From: Sisyra terminalis
Taxonomy: Eukaryota; Arthropoda; Insecta; Neuroptera; Sisyridae
Assembly (NCBI GenBank): GCA_958496175.1
Contig: OY292278.1
Location: 14,880,001 to 14,944,000, forward strand
Direction: 5' to 3'
Length of the DNA: 64,000 nucleotides
The notes under the pieces are model-generated. The model had not been told where the DNA came from, ran no database searches, and worked only from the letters and a program-made list of their open reading frames with translations. Both the position numbers and the translations under genes were made by a program. Positions 34,167 through 46,450 of this stretch are shown here, in pieces (within the stretch, counting starts at the first letter, position 1; every line of letters starts with the position of its first letter).

Positions 34167-34270
34167 GAAGAGAATTGCTTCTCATTTGTTATTTGAAGCA
34201 GACCTGACCAATTGGAACTGAAACCAAACTGGGGCGCAATAGTCCTTTTAGGACGCAGCGCAGAGAAACT
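34167..34270 (+). pseudogene. Non-LTR retrotransposon 3' fragment
   Basis: TTATTTGAAGCAGACCTGAC, then CAATTGGAACTGAAACCAAA and GCAATAGTCCTTTTAGGACG, matches the 3' ends at 6.46-6.52 kb and 61.80-61.87 kb. Only the last few codons and the start of the 3' UTR are present. Confidence 0.65.
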
Positions 34271-36599
34271 CTCAGGAGAGACCCCCAGAACAAAGGAAAA
34301 AAAAGGATCAAATGGGATAACTTCTAAATTTTATCCAAAAAAATAGACCTCAGCGGTTTAGATTAAGAATGTTAAACTAAGATCTCAAAATAGTAACCTT
34401 CAGAAAGAAAATAAGGTGTCATTAAAGTTTTCCACAACTGAAATGGATTCCTAGGCATTGGTTGTTATCTAATCAGAATGCTGGATTCTAATAAGATATG
34501 AAAAGTAAACTTAACTTTTGCCTAACAAAATCGAAGAACCAAATAGTACCTTACAATCGCGAGTGGTCAATTATTAGATCTATTATTAGTCTGGCTAAAA
34601 ACTTTTTGAATTTCTATATTCCAGCTGTTATATCTTTGTCTTCTTATTATTATGTTTTTGTAACTTCCTATTCTTCGAAGAATCTGATTTTTTAATAGTT
34701 TTATTCATCACTGAAATAATAATCCCAAACACTAATTCCAATGAACCAAAGTATCACCAAAATTATATGATCCTTAATTTTTTTCTAGTAATCAAGTTTG
34801 GAACTAATCGCTATTTTTAGTCAAACTGTCGAAAAAATGCGATTCTTTTTGTTTTGCAATTAGGTACGTTATAGATTTTGGACTTAAAAACGATTTTGAA
34901 ACTCATTCGTACAAAATAAGTAAAAGATATTGGGATATGAAGAAATAGGAATGTTACTGAAGAATTCCATTGCCATTGGTGACCCTTGGCAAACTCTAGT
35001 TCGTATTTTTTGGGTTTTGTACTCTAAAACTAATCCAGAATGGTTAAACTGTTAGATTAAAATAATATAAGCAAAAAAAATGTAAAATGTAAGCAAGAAT
35101 CATTCTGGTTTCTTCCAGTTCATCTTTATCTTCTAATCTTATATCTAATACCTTCAAACTCAAATAAGGGTTCTTCTTCGAAAATCACACCCTTAAGAAA
35201 TAGTTAAAAATTAATCATGAAAGACTTAAATTCTCAGACCCTAATATTTAAGATATTTTAGCACATTTTTTTTCCAAAAGAAAATTGAATGAAATGAAAA
35301 TTATTTTTAAAATTTTACACTAAATCTTAAGTTGCCTTCGCGAAAAAACTTACTTTCTCTATAAGGTATCTTGTTCACCTATGGATATGTCATTATTGAC
35401 TATAAACTTAGAACACGAAATCTTCAACTTAACTCTATGGCACTTTTCTATTGCAAAACTGAGACCACTAACACTTAATGACGTCATCCCTGTACTTCTA
35501 ATGGGTACTCAATCATGAAATACATTAAATTTTTGAATTTAAAGTTGCAAACACTCATTTCTTCGAGTGCCATTATTTCACGAACAAAAAAAAAACCGTA
35601 TCTCATACTTTATTAGGACAATACTTGGGTGACCTTGATTGAAACAACTTGTTAAAATCAATATGAAATTATTAATAATCTTTTTATGGCTGTACGTTCC
35701 TATTTTAAATATATAATGCAAATTAAATGACGAAAAAAAAAACGATTTTGTTCAGCAGCTGCTGCATCTGTATCATTTTTTTGGGGTTTTTTGCCATTTT
35801 TTACTCAAATTTTTATAACAAAATATGGTTGAGCAAAAGTTAATTTAATTAAAAGTATAGTCAGTAAATTTTCGTTACTGAGGCCATTTGGTATAAGAGA
35901 TGTGTTTGGGTTAAATATGTTACATGATTAATTGCCTTTTTTGCTATAATTTCGTTGAAATTTCTATATAATATTAATGTAACAATTAGGAAATTGTTGC
36001 TTTGAAAAGTAATCGATTTGGTAATAGAATTGTAGAGTTAATTTCTTGAATGTTGAAATCGTTAACATTTATATTTGAATTAATTCCAATATATGAAAAA
36101 TATCAAAACAAAAAGTTTGGAAAATGGAAACTGTTTGCATTAAAATGGGGTAGGAACAGGAAAAAAATAAACCAATGTTTTCCAAAGGAAAACCATGGGG
36201 GATATATCACTCCCCAGTGGATACTGAAACTTTTGTAGGGGGCAACTACACACATATATATAGTTATCTCCCTTCTTTTATAAGAAATTCTTTTGATAAA
36301 CTATCATTGGCAAAGGGGTGGCTAAATTTTTTTCTTTACCAAGAAAGACAAGGGTCATAAAAATGAAGATCCTTGAAAATAGTCGATGTTTTCCAAACAA
36401 AGTTTCAAAATTATCGAAAAAGTAAATATAAAAAGTAAGCAAATATCAAAACAGTCGAGATACTAAGGGGTGAAAGTATGAATTATTTTTCGAATCACAA
36501 AAATTGATTCTGAATAAAGACTTAAAACATAAATATTGTGTTGTGGACTTAAAACATGTAAAAATTTTAACATTGGGATTGAAGGGAAACGGAAGACGT
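34271..36599. other. A+T-rich non-coding stretch
   Basis: Nothing is recognised. A perfect TGACGTCA palindrome lies at 35,479-35,486. Confidence 0.5.
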
Positions 36600-36897
36600 T
36601 CCAGAACACTTTCCATGAGATTTTAATGTGGGGAAGAAAGAGATCGAAATCATTCGAATTATCGAAAAGTGCTTGGAATAAGCTGAAAGCTTCCAGAACA
36701 TGGTAAATACGTATATAAGTAAGGGGTTCTATGGACGCCAGACCAGATACGATTAGTTAACAAAGTTAACAAGGTACAAAGTTCGAAATAAATGGCGATA
36801 ACCGTTAAAATATTTTTTTTATGTCCGAAATATAAAAATATATAAATAACCGTGTAAACGTAACAATTGGATTAAATCTAAGTAATTATAAAAAAAT

Positions 36898-37285
36898 TAA
36901 ATTTGGTCAAAGATGGAATCAATTCGGAGAGTAAAAGGAGTCATACTGGACGATGAAGAAGAAAAATTTGAAGGACTTACGAAAAAGGAAAGAGTATGGA
37001 TTGAAATCCTAAATTTCCTCTTAATTTTAAGAAAAAGGATCTTTTCTTCAGTGGTTTAGTGGCTACCAGTAATGTAAAGAAAAAATTAACTAAACGGGAA
37101 ACTGAACCTGCTTTTCGATAAAAGAATCAGTAAATAAGAATAATTTCGCATAAAAACCAAATTTGGTCAAAGATGGATTAAATTTTGAGGTGAAATGGAA
37201 TCATACTGGACGTTGAGGAATAACATTTGAAAGATTTACGAAAGAGGAAAGAGTATGAATTAAAATCCCAAGTTTGTTACGAAGA
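36898..37285 (+). repeat. Tandem duplication of a ~120-bp phrase
   Basis: AAATTTGGTCAAAGATGG occurs at 36,900 and again at 37,159, followed in both by a closely similar phrase (TCATACTGGACG, AAAGAGTATG). In the first copy an ATG opens a 48-codon frame (MESIRRVKGVILDDEEEKFE). In the second, another frame gives KDLRKRKEYELKSQVCYEED. I recognise neither. Upstream, 36,700-36,860 has TATATAAGTAAGG and AATAAA in the order of an LTR promoter and poly(A) signal, but I found no partner LTR. A decayed gag region is only a guess. Confidence 0.45.
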
Positions 37286-37430
37286 AGACGTTCAAAGTTC
37301 TAAGACGTCAGTAACTAAATCTGTCGTTAAGCAAAAAACAGTAAAAAAAATCTTTCGAAAAGATCCTGGGAATTTTTTTTCACCCTTTCGAAATAAATAT
37401 CAGCTTAAAGGAATCCACGAAATCTAGGTA

Positions 37431-40400
37431 GATATAGAAAATTGGCTTTTATATCCCATTTAATTACCCAACTCTGAATTGGACGTCGCTTTATTTTTCT
37501 GGGGCTACAAGGAAATGATTCAGAAATATCACTAATTGATTAAAAGAACAAATAGCATTGAACTACAACAGTTCTTTCAGGGAAATTCAAAAGAAGTTAG
37601 AACTAAGAGTAAATAATGGCAACCGGAATTGATAGGGGAAAAAAGACCTTCTGATAACAATATGTAGTAAAAAATGACACCTTTTTTCAAAGACCAACTT
37701 TCTGATAACTCAATCAAAGGCGACCTTTTTAATGGTTCTCAAATTAGTTTCCAAGAAAAACAACTAAATAATCCGAAAAAGTATGCCAATTCTTTCATTC
37801 TGGCGGATTTTAAAAATGCGATGGAATGAGGAAAAGTGTTGATATTTTTCTGTTAGTGTCTTGCACGCGTACCATAGTAGGACGCAGTGCGCCAATGTTG
37901 AAAAGTTATGGTCTCATAGGCTATTAGAGGCTTAACGGCTAATATCTTACCAAAGTAACAACAAAAACGTATATAAATCACGCTCATTGGAAAAGAGATT
38001 ATTATAATTTTATGGTACTATAATAACAGGGAGTTCTTCCTACACAGAAAACGCAAAATTAATCCTCTGCCGTATACCCAACAAATCATGAATAATACGA
38101 AAAAGATTTCAAGCGAATTCTCACACAAGCCAAGAAGTCATTGCTTACATCTTCATTGATTATTTTTCTCAAACAAAAACATTGAATACGTAGGCTATTC
38201 TTTGCCAATATCGATATTATCGTGAATCGACTCCGGTCACGATTTCTCCATCTAACGGTTTCATTTTTCCGACTGTCCGTATATTTCAATTCCAAGGAAG
38301 TTCATTTATAAAATAAATATATCATTACAAAGGTTTCCACCTTTTCGTGTAGGTATATTGGACTGTTTTTTTTTTTACATTTCAATTAAAACTAATATTT
38401 CACCCTTTAAAACATTTTCAATTACGTGGAGAACAAAAGAATAAAAGCGACGCGGGTTTATTTGAAACGTAAAACGTGTTTGGTCCACAATGAAAAGCTC
38501 CATACTTGACAAGGTTGAGGTCGGTATTATTGTTTCATATAACTGAATTATAATGTCGAATATTCGCGCCGAAACCAGCTACAGCTATTCAGGGGGAGGA
38601 ATCGAATAAATTCCACATTTTGTTAATTCGTTTGGGAACCTTGAAACTCACGAGAGAAACCCGTATATACCTAAATAGAAACGTTGCAAGGGCTTCATGA
38701 ATTCAATTTGATCATATTTTCATTTGGACGGGATACAAAATAAGGGAAACCAGGGAAAGATTAGCATTTTTTTTCTGTTTGGTTTAAATTGGTGTTTTAT
38801 TTCAATGACATTGAGATGGTGAAAGAATTGGTTCGTTACTCATCGAGGATGGCGCTCATACCCCATTTTCTATCCATAGAGTTGCTGATGATCATAATGA
38901 TAATAACAATAATAATAGTAATAACGATGACGATGACGATGAAAGATACCACTCGTTCTCCAATCTTGCCACATTTCCGGTCTGAGTAAATTTTCATCGT
39001 TCGCCATTAGATCACGCTCCCATAACAACTTTTATATAACATAATTAATTACAACAGATCACTAAAAATTATCCTCTAAACCAAAAAAAAAATTAATTTA
39101 AAGAAAACTATAAAACTTTATTATCCTCCTTCCCCAATTTTCAACTCTATAATTTCCCAAATCCGCTTAAAAGATTTCCAACTTAAAAATGAAGCTTGGA
39201 AATCTCGCCATCTTCTAATCTCCAAAATTAATTCTACATCACTAAAAGCCATAAAAAAAAAGAACTCGCAATTCAAGCTGAAAATACATTTCCGAAAAGT
39301 TCCATCCACGGATTATAAACTTTTACGAGGCTCCCTCTATTCAATTCTACAATAAACTCTTAATGCCACATACCATTAATTACTTTGTTTATAATTTAAT
39401 TAATTGAATCATAAAATATTCATGTTTCACTGATATCCTCAAAACATTGGCTTCACTGGCGAAAAACGCTTGGATAAAAATCCAATAAACTCCCCTTTTT
39501 TCCTTATAAATTAAAAAATTATGCAATTTTTATTTTTAATAACATTTTTTTTCATAATTTCAAGCATAAAATTTAAAAAAAAAACGAGATGTTCGTGTAA
39601 ATTGTGCTAAATTAGAGAATGGCCATGACGTGTGAACAAAGCCAAAATTAGCCGCAAAATCGCAGTCCAATGGACAATGGGAACTAATGGGAAGACACCT
39701 ATGGAAAAGATATTGTGACCTCGTAAGCATAGTACAATAAGGAAAAAAACTGATCACTTTTTTTTTTGAATTAGTAAATTATACAATTTGGGCAAATTGA
39801 TAGAAAAAATGGGATATCCTTGAGATATATCATGGAAGAAAAATTGATTTTAATTTGATTTTATAAATGGATAGTAGTAAAGTATGATTTCATATTCGTT
39901 TGAGATAATTGCAGAATTAAATTAACGAATTATTTTTTAAAGCAAAAAATAATTGAAGTTTAAAAATCAAACTTTAATAGATCAGTTATTATCAGTTTCG
40001 GTAGTAAGACTGAAACGCTGAAAGGTTTTTGGAACTTTTCAAAAAAAGTAAAAAGAAAACACTTGTTCGAATGTTCACGAAAATATAGGAAAAATATTAG
40101 GAAAATTTTACGACATGCTCATTTTGCAATGACTATTCTCTGGAACCACTGAACCAATTTTGCTGAAATTAAGTAAATTTTACTTGTTACAATGAAATGT
40201 ATTTAATATTGAACTAAGATTTGTCAAATCGAACCTATCTTAAAGAAAGAAGAACGAAAGAAGGACGCTAAAAATGATTTCAACTTTTTCCGAAGGAAAA
40301 AGAGGGAAAGAATGAAGGAAAAATGAATTATTTTCAGTCCTTTTTTTTAAACACGTATAGTTTCAAAACTATTAAAAATTTTACAATTATTTCAATTCAA

Positions 40401-40724
40401 TACCGAGAGGATACTATAATAAGTATAAGACTTCAAATTTCATCAAAATCTATCGAGTGGTTTCCGAGAAAAATTATTTTCTGTTTTCACCATTTTCTTT
40501 TTTTAAGTGCGCTGTGGCGCCCTCCATAAGTGTAGAAAGAGGTCAACTAATTATATTCGTGTACGTCATATTTTAATAAATCATGTTCAAAAATCTTATA
40601 ACAAATAAAGTTTACAGTTTTCGAAAAAAAATAATAGGCCCAAATAATAGAACAGAATCTTAACTCTATGATATAAGGGTTATTTCGTACATCGACGATC
40701 AAAATCTTTACAAAAATTTTATAA
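37431..40724. other. A+T-rich non-coding stretch
   Basis: Nothing is recognised except a trinucleotide microsatellite at 38.9 kb and a dispersed-repeat phrase (AAATTTCATCAAAATCTATC) near 40,437, related to the start of the window. Confidence 0.45.
38896..38943 (+). repeat. Imperfect AAT/GAT trinucleotide microsatellite
   Basis: Runs of ATAATAACAATAATAATAGT, then AACGATGACGATGACGATG. This is an imperfect trinucleotide array. Confidence 0.85.
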
Positions 40725-40914
40725 GGACTGATATTTTCACTCTGAATTGGTTGATCATATCTTTTAGATAAAAATATATATGCCAGATGAATCCTTTACA
40801 TTTATCCTTTAGATATCACTATTCTTAGGTAAAAATACGATGTTTTCTCTATTCTCCAGATAAAATGTTATCAGAAAGATAAATAGCATTGTCTAAATGT
40901 GAAAATATAGGTCC
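40725..40914. mobile_element. PIF/Harbinger-like MITE, diverged copy
   Basis: The left end is GGACTGATATTTTCACTCTG. The right end on the minus strand is GGACCTATATTTTCACATTT. It is the same family as 30,548 and 41,608, with similar internal words (TCTCCAGATAAAATG, AGATAAATAGC). Flanks are TAA on the left and TTA on the right, so the duplication has decayed or slipped. Confidence 0.7.
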
Positions 40915-41380
40915 TTAAGGTAAAGTATCGAAACCTTTTTCAAGGAGAATAACTCCTTTTTTAGCAGGGAAATTACAATTTTATAAAGTCCAGTTATTTT
41001 TGATTTTGGGTTTATATCGACTGCCACTGGTGACACCAGAAATGTCGGAATGCAAGAAACTAAAAATCTTGAAAATATGTATTTCCTGTTTCCGTTGCTT
41101 TTTGCAATGAAATTGTTGCATTCTAATGTTTGAATTCTTCTTTTAGCAAGTGTAAAGAAAATTTCAAAGCATAGTTCATACTACATTTAATATCCTTTAC
41201 ACAAGGGGTGTCTAAAATAAGTTTCTGAAGGGCCAGATTTAAGATTTTTTTCCCAACGGATCGCAGGAAAAGTCCAATAGTACAATAATACATAGACAGC
41301 ATAAAATTTAACAAGTTCGCAGACCAGACGAAGAACTTTTGTGCACCGATTTGAAATTTTTAAAATTTTATCCTATAAAA

Positions 41381-41584
41381 CAGTGATGGCGAACCTATGA
41401 TCCGTAGATCAGACTCTAACCTACGCTAGCTTTTAAATTGATCTACGAAGGCTAGGCAACCATTTGTTTAGGTTTGTAGAGAGAGACATCTATAGCACGT
41501 GTATCGTGCCCTCTCTGTTTCACCTTGTGAGACCCTAATGGGCCCAAAATTTGACCCACACCTCAAAAAGGTTCGCCATTCCTA
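41381..41584. mobile_element. hAT MITE with 8-bp target duplication
   Basis: The left end is CAGTGATGGCGAACCTATGA. The right end on the minus strand is TAGGAATGGCGAACCTTTTT. Flanking 8-mers are CTATAAAA (41,373-41,380) and TTATAAAA (41,585-41,592), 7 of 8 matching. The inverted-repeat type and duplication length fit hAT. No coding capacity was seen. It lies 23 bp from the next MITE. Confidence 0.8.
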
Positions 41585-41607
41585 TTATAAAACATATAGC
41601 ACTCTTA

Positions 41608-41738
41608 GGGCCGGTATTTTCAGATCTAGAGAGTGATACTTATCTTCTAGATAAAATGTATTCAGAGAATAGAGACATCATAATAAATAGCTATTTTAAG
41701 GATATGGCCAAACTTTCCATGAGTGAAAATACTGACCC
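41608..41738. mobile_element. PIF/Harbinger-like MITE, short copy with clean TTA duplication
   Basis: The left end is GGGCCGGTATTTTCAGATCT. The right end on the minus strand is GGGTCAGTATTTTCACTCAT. TTA lies at 41,605-41,607 and at 41,739-41,741. At 131 bp it is the shortest of the three copies. Confidence 0.87.
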
Positions 41739-43289
41739 TTAAACATATAGCGTTATTTTTTCTACATAATAAAAGAAAATAGAATGGCGTTCAAAATAGT
41801 AATCTCCAAGTTATTAACACTCTAACGGTTAAAAGACAGACATTGAATTTTACATACATAAATAAGACATGCTTTAAATGATTTACCATTAATTATTCTT
41901 CTCTCTTAACAATTCTTAATTACTTTTCTAGACAATCAAATTGCTAATTCTTTCTGTTTCAAATCGGAAATTTTCTTGACACTTTTTCGCAAACAAAAAT
42001 TCGTAATTTATTACGGCGAGGGAATAAATTAATTAAAAAATTACAAGAAAAGCCAATTAAATTATGTCTAATTTCGATTCAAAGTTTAAATTATTCGCGT
42101 TTTCAAAGTCGTATAACTTTCAATTTAACTGTTTGAATATTCCATATGAATAATTCCAGTAAGTGAAGATTTATTTGCTGAAAGAAAATTAGAGTTTTCC
42201 AAAGTTTTCACTAAAATATACTTTGCGATTATAAATATTAAAGTTTTCTCGATTTGCTTATTATATGAGGAAAATGATAAAGTTTGCTTTGATCTTTATA
42301 AAATTGAACCTTTTATGGAATTATTTAAGACTATTAAATTTTATAATCTGCTAATAATAGTTTTTTGGATGTCGGAAAGAGGGAAAAAAAGGGGTAATAA
42401 AAATAACATTTTTGGCGAGACTTAAGAATTCTTTCAAAGCCTCTAAGGCACTCTCTAATTAACGGTTTCCCATTTGGAATACTAAATTTTTTTCTTGGAT
42501 CCGATCTGAACCAGTTGTATGATATGTAAATTTCAAATGAGGGTTTCTTTCTAGGTCTTTTAAATATTATTCTAAAGACAATACCACGACCCAAAAAATC
42601 ATCTGAATCACTTTGAAACATTGCTATGGAAACAAGGAAAAAAAGTTTCACATTTTATCAAAATTACGTCAAAGTATATAATTGCAATAAATCATTCTGA
42701 ACAATCGAACAGGTGAATTTTTGTGCGACCCCACACTTTTGCGTTTTAGATAGAAGGAAAAAAAAGTCCGAAATAAATTCCGAACAGCTGCCACGCTCAC
42801 GTGTCTAAACCTAATAATTTTCTTTGTAAAAAAAGTAATTAAAAGTTCAGATTTTTAGGTAATAAGAGTTTATTTCGATAATTAGATTTATGACGTAATA
42901 GTTCTCTATAATAATTTGTGATGAAATTGATTTATAATTTATAAATTTCACTAGAAGAGTGAGATGCTTCGTACTTAAAATCGTAATTGTTGTAATCAAG
43001 TGGAATCAAAGCATTCATATTTAAGTGATCATTTCGATCAAATTTAATCATAGAGATTAAAGTGATTAAGTAGTTCGAGAAAATATCAAAAAAATTTGGA
43101 TAACTAGATACACTCAGAGTATCAAACATTATTTTGGATAGTATGAGATATCTGGGATCTATATCAATCCAGGAATTCTTTTTACTATTCAACATAAATT
43201 AAAAAGTTGAAAAGAAAACACAAAATAGTTCCAATTGGGTACCAATGTGCTCCACTTGGCTGTACTTTGGTGATCTGACAAGATCCAAT
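41739..43289. other. A+T-rich non-coding stretch
   Basis: A 105-codon minus frame at 42334-42651 is unrecognised. Nothing else was seen. Confidence 0.45.
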
Positions 43290-44735
43290 TTTCAAAGAAT
43301 TTTAAGGAAGTATTCTGGTCTAGACGCCTAAATTTTAGGCATTTTTCAAACTAAGATAAAAATAAAAACATTTTTAGTATCCATTTTTTTAATACGATTT
43401 TAATGGATATTCGAAGAATATAAAAAAAAAGAAAAAAATATAAAAAAATCGTCGAATTAGAGGTCGGTGAAGTGGGAACTACCAAAAAAAACGGTGCTCC
43501 CTGGTTGACATGATTCCAAGCCTTGTAGTGATCCAAAACAAGCAAATTAAAAAAAAATCTTCATAAGTGAAGATGTCGCTATCGGACTGGTCATTTCCAA
43601 AGAAAAAAAAAAGAAAAATTCACAAAATGGCGTCGTTTTAAAGAAAAAAAAAGATTTTAAAAATATTTACAATTAAATTTTTTCAAAATTCAAGGCAGAA
43701 GTGATAGAGAGATGGGTATTATAAGCTTGGATCAGGAACATCGAAATTTTCAGAACTGAAGAGAACTATTTCGAATAGTTTCGATATTATTCCTGTACGT
43801 ATTGTTCACTCGAATGCAATTTGTACGTAAACTTTGACATATGCCAGAAATGAAGAAGCGACGGTTATTTTCCAATATGTACTTATATTGTAATATGTAA
43901 AATTAAATTTTCGGTTCAAGTCCATTTTAGCACACCCACAATCTGGCAACGTTGCATTTTCGACTTTGTTTTTAATTTAATTCGCGATAATTTTGTTAAT
44001 TCAATTCTAATATGATATAATTCTCTCTTTTATGGCTAAATTTTTATTATGGACCGATTTAATCGCGAATTAAATTAAAAACAAAGTCGAAAATGCAACG
44101 TTGCCAGATTGTGGGTCTGGTAAAATGGACTTGAACTAAATTTTGTAAATAAATTTTCCTTTTTTATGGGAAAAACACTTGTGAAAACCTGTGATGTATT
44201 ATTATTAATGAAAGGAAACCCCTACACATTTGCAAAATGAAAAATATGCTCAGGTAATATTTATTGTCGCATTATTGAACTGTTTAATTTTTATGTTCTG
44301 TTATATATATTTGATAATACATATTAGAAAATAACCGTCGCTTCTTCATTTCTGGCGTATGTCAAAATTTACGTACAAATTGCATTCGAGTGAACAATAC
44401 GTACCGGAATAATTACGAAACCATTCGAAATAGTTCTCAAATTTCGACGTTCCTGATCCAAGCTTATACCAAAAGATATATATAAAAGATTTTTATCAAA
44501 TTTCAAAGGAATCGGTAGAGTAGAACTTGAGATATCATGTGAACTACCTCAAAAAAGTAGTTTTGAGAAAAACACGATTGAAGAACCTAAAATCCGCTGT
44601 ATCTCCGAAAATAATTCGAATTTCGAAAAACCCGTTTAAGGGCATATTTTTGAAGGTCAAAAATTTGAAAATATGAAAAAAAAACGATTTTTTTTCCAAT
44701 TTCTAGACCAGAATACCCTTTTAAGAGGCATCATC
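43290..44735. mobile_element. Large discontinuous palindrome (foldback), ~1.45 kb
   Basis: Main arms: 43,715-43,886 and 44,314-44,470 are inverted copies. They share TATAAGCTTGGATCAGGAAC, GAACTATTTCGAA, TGTTCACTCGAATGCAATTT and GAAGAAGCGACGGTTATTTT. Further out, GGTATTCTGGTCTAGA-type blocks at about 43,305 and 44,705 also face each other. Between the main arms sits a separate palindromic MITE (43,912-44,136). The outer arms are interrupted by unrelated A+T-rich sequence. No protein is encoded. It resembles a foldback-type or non-autonomous DNA element; the class is unknown. Confidence 0.7.
43912..44136. mobile_element. MITE nested inside the large palindrome
   Basis: The left end is CGGTTCAAGTCCATTTTAGC, and the right end on the minus strand is GTTCAAGTCCATTTTACCAG. 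Arms of about 77 bp include CCACAATCTGGCAACGTTGC and TTTTCGACTTTGTTTTTAAT. TAAATTTT is directly repeated outside (43,904-43,911 and 44,137-44,144), an 8-bp target duplication. A diverged copy lies at 45.9 kb. It jumped into the spacer of the larger palindrome. Confidence 0.8.
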
Positions 44736-45888
44736 GTACAATTATGCTTTTTTGCATAAATAAAACACTTAAATGAATATCCAGAAGAATTGCTGAATGA
44801 TTAGGAAGATAGGGTAGATTACTTCCCTTTATAACCGATTTGAAGGGTGCAACTTAGCTTTATGGAAACCGCTGAAAGGAACTACGTCCGGTCCGATAAA
44901 AGACGTCTTTCATTCCGTTTATTATCATTCACCAAATCGATTCCAGTGTTATTTTTTCGGGAGTTCCTCGGTGCTCTATTTACATAAAAAAAAGTACACC
45001 AAGTGTAGTCTGTCTATTCTTTGTGGCAATTTTTGAGGATTGTGCCTTGGTGGGGTTATCTAATTTCATTTGCCAGTTATATCGAATTACTCAAGGCTAT
45101 TTCTTTGTCCGCACCCCGGCGACAACCACTCAAGCACAAACACTGGTTCGATTGAAAACCCCCCGAGGAAAAACGACTACTTCCACTTATTCAACAACGT
45201 TACTATCGTACGATAACCATTTTCTGTGTCTCAATGTTGATTTAATATTTGATCAGACGCATAATGAAATGATATATGAACGAAATAGTCAAATAATATT
45301 TATATTTTGCCAGTTCTAGACAATCTACAATGTCCATTTTCCAAGAAAAAAACGAAAAAAAAATATGAATTCTGCGATGAATTCCTTCCCCCCGTTAAGT
45401 CTGTTGCGATCGGTTTATTTTATGGTATTACACAAAGATAATATTTGCTCGTACATTGCGAATTTTTTTTTTCTCTTCCTTTACCGACATTTTTATCGGA
45501 CGTTTTATATACGACCAAATAACCATTTGTCACGACAACTTACAACTATCGTTTCGTCATATAATAAAGAAACGAATGTGGGAAAAATAGCGAAAACACT
45601 CACAATATTTTTCTTATGGCAACAATTTTATGAGCCATCTATACCTCGGTGAAATTGATAAAAAAAAACACATTAATTACAAAAAAAAAAGCCGATAAGC
45701 GAACCATATACAATGTAAGGGGTTCGTAGGCAGGAAATTTGAAATAAGTTAAAATTTGGAGCATAATTTGTGTAACAAAACGCTACGCGATCTGATGGCC
45801 AAAAATATAACTACTCCAACTGTGCTGATTTCTGTATTCAAAATTTCTCATTTAATGGAGAAAGTATCTAAGTCCTGAGTTTATAAAG
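44736..45888. other. Mixed-composition stretch
   Basis: From about 44,960 to 45,230 composition is more balanced. A 98-codon plus frame (45023-45319, with TPATTTQAQTLVRLKTPRGK inside) is open but unrecognised. A second frame (45365-45652) is also unrecognised. No splice or promoter logic supports an exon. Confidence 0.35.
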
Positions 45889-46085
45889 GATGTCCCAACT
45901 AACGTTGCATCTTCAGGTTTGTTTTTAAATTGATTCATCAGGTCATAATGAAAATTTACCAACAAAAGAGCAAACTATACGGTATAAGAATTGAATTAAC
46001 CAAAAAATGACGAACCAAATTAAAAACAAAGTAAAAAATGCCATTTTGCCAGACATTGATGCCACTAAAAGGGACATGAACCGCA
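45889..46085 (-). mobile_element. Diverged second copy of the 43.9-kb nested MITE
   Basis: On the minus strand from 46,085 it reads CGGTTCATGTCCCTTTTAGT, then GTCTGGCAAAATGGCATTTT and TTACTTTGTTTTTAATTTGG, matching the 43.9-kb arm. The opposite arm (GTTGCATCTTCAGGTTTGTT, then TTTAAATTGATTC) is more decayed. Confidence 0.7.
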
Positions 46086-46410
46086 ATTTAATCAATTATT
46101 TAAAAATTAGTATCTTACTGGAAAATATTCACAGTCCAAAACAAATGACAAAAATTGGCAATTGAATGAAAACGAAATGACAGTTGAAACCAATGACAAT
46201 AATCAGTTGGTTGAAAATTGTGACAGTAGTTATTATATCTGTATTACACTCTAATGGATGTGTTTACTTTCTTTGTTCTCTGTCTTTGACGCTATACATA
46301 CATTTGCCTATTCACATTTGAAGCTAAAATTGTATCATATTTTAGTTATCAAGGACTACTGATACCTTAATGAATAATAATATAAGTCTTATGACTCAAT
46401 TTCTTCTTTG

Positions 46411-46450
46411 TTACGACGTATTTCAACAGTTTTTGGCTATCATCATCAGG
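46411..46450 (-). ncRNA. Hammerhead-core-like motif, copy 3 (speculative)
   Basis: The minus strand reads CCTGATGATG, weak stem ATAG, loop CCAAAAA, stem CTGT, then TGAAATACGTCGTAAC. The CTGATGA and GAAA boxes match a hammerhead core exactly, and GTC follows, but stem II is weak (one G-T pair), stem III is hardly formed and stem I is not identified. Confidence 0.3.

Noticed and set aside
38896..38943. Coding Asp/Asn-rich repeat
   Set aside because: It is a plain trinucleotide microsatellite without a supporting gene.
42334..42651. 105-codon minus-strand frame
   Set aside because: No recognisable domain, A+T-driven residue use, no context such as splice sites or neighbours.
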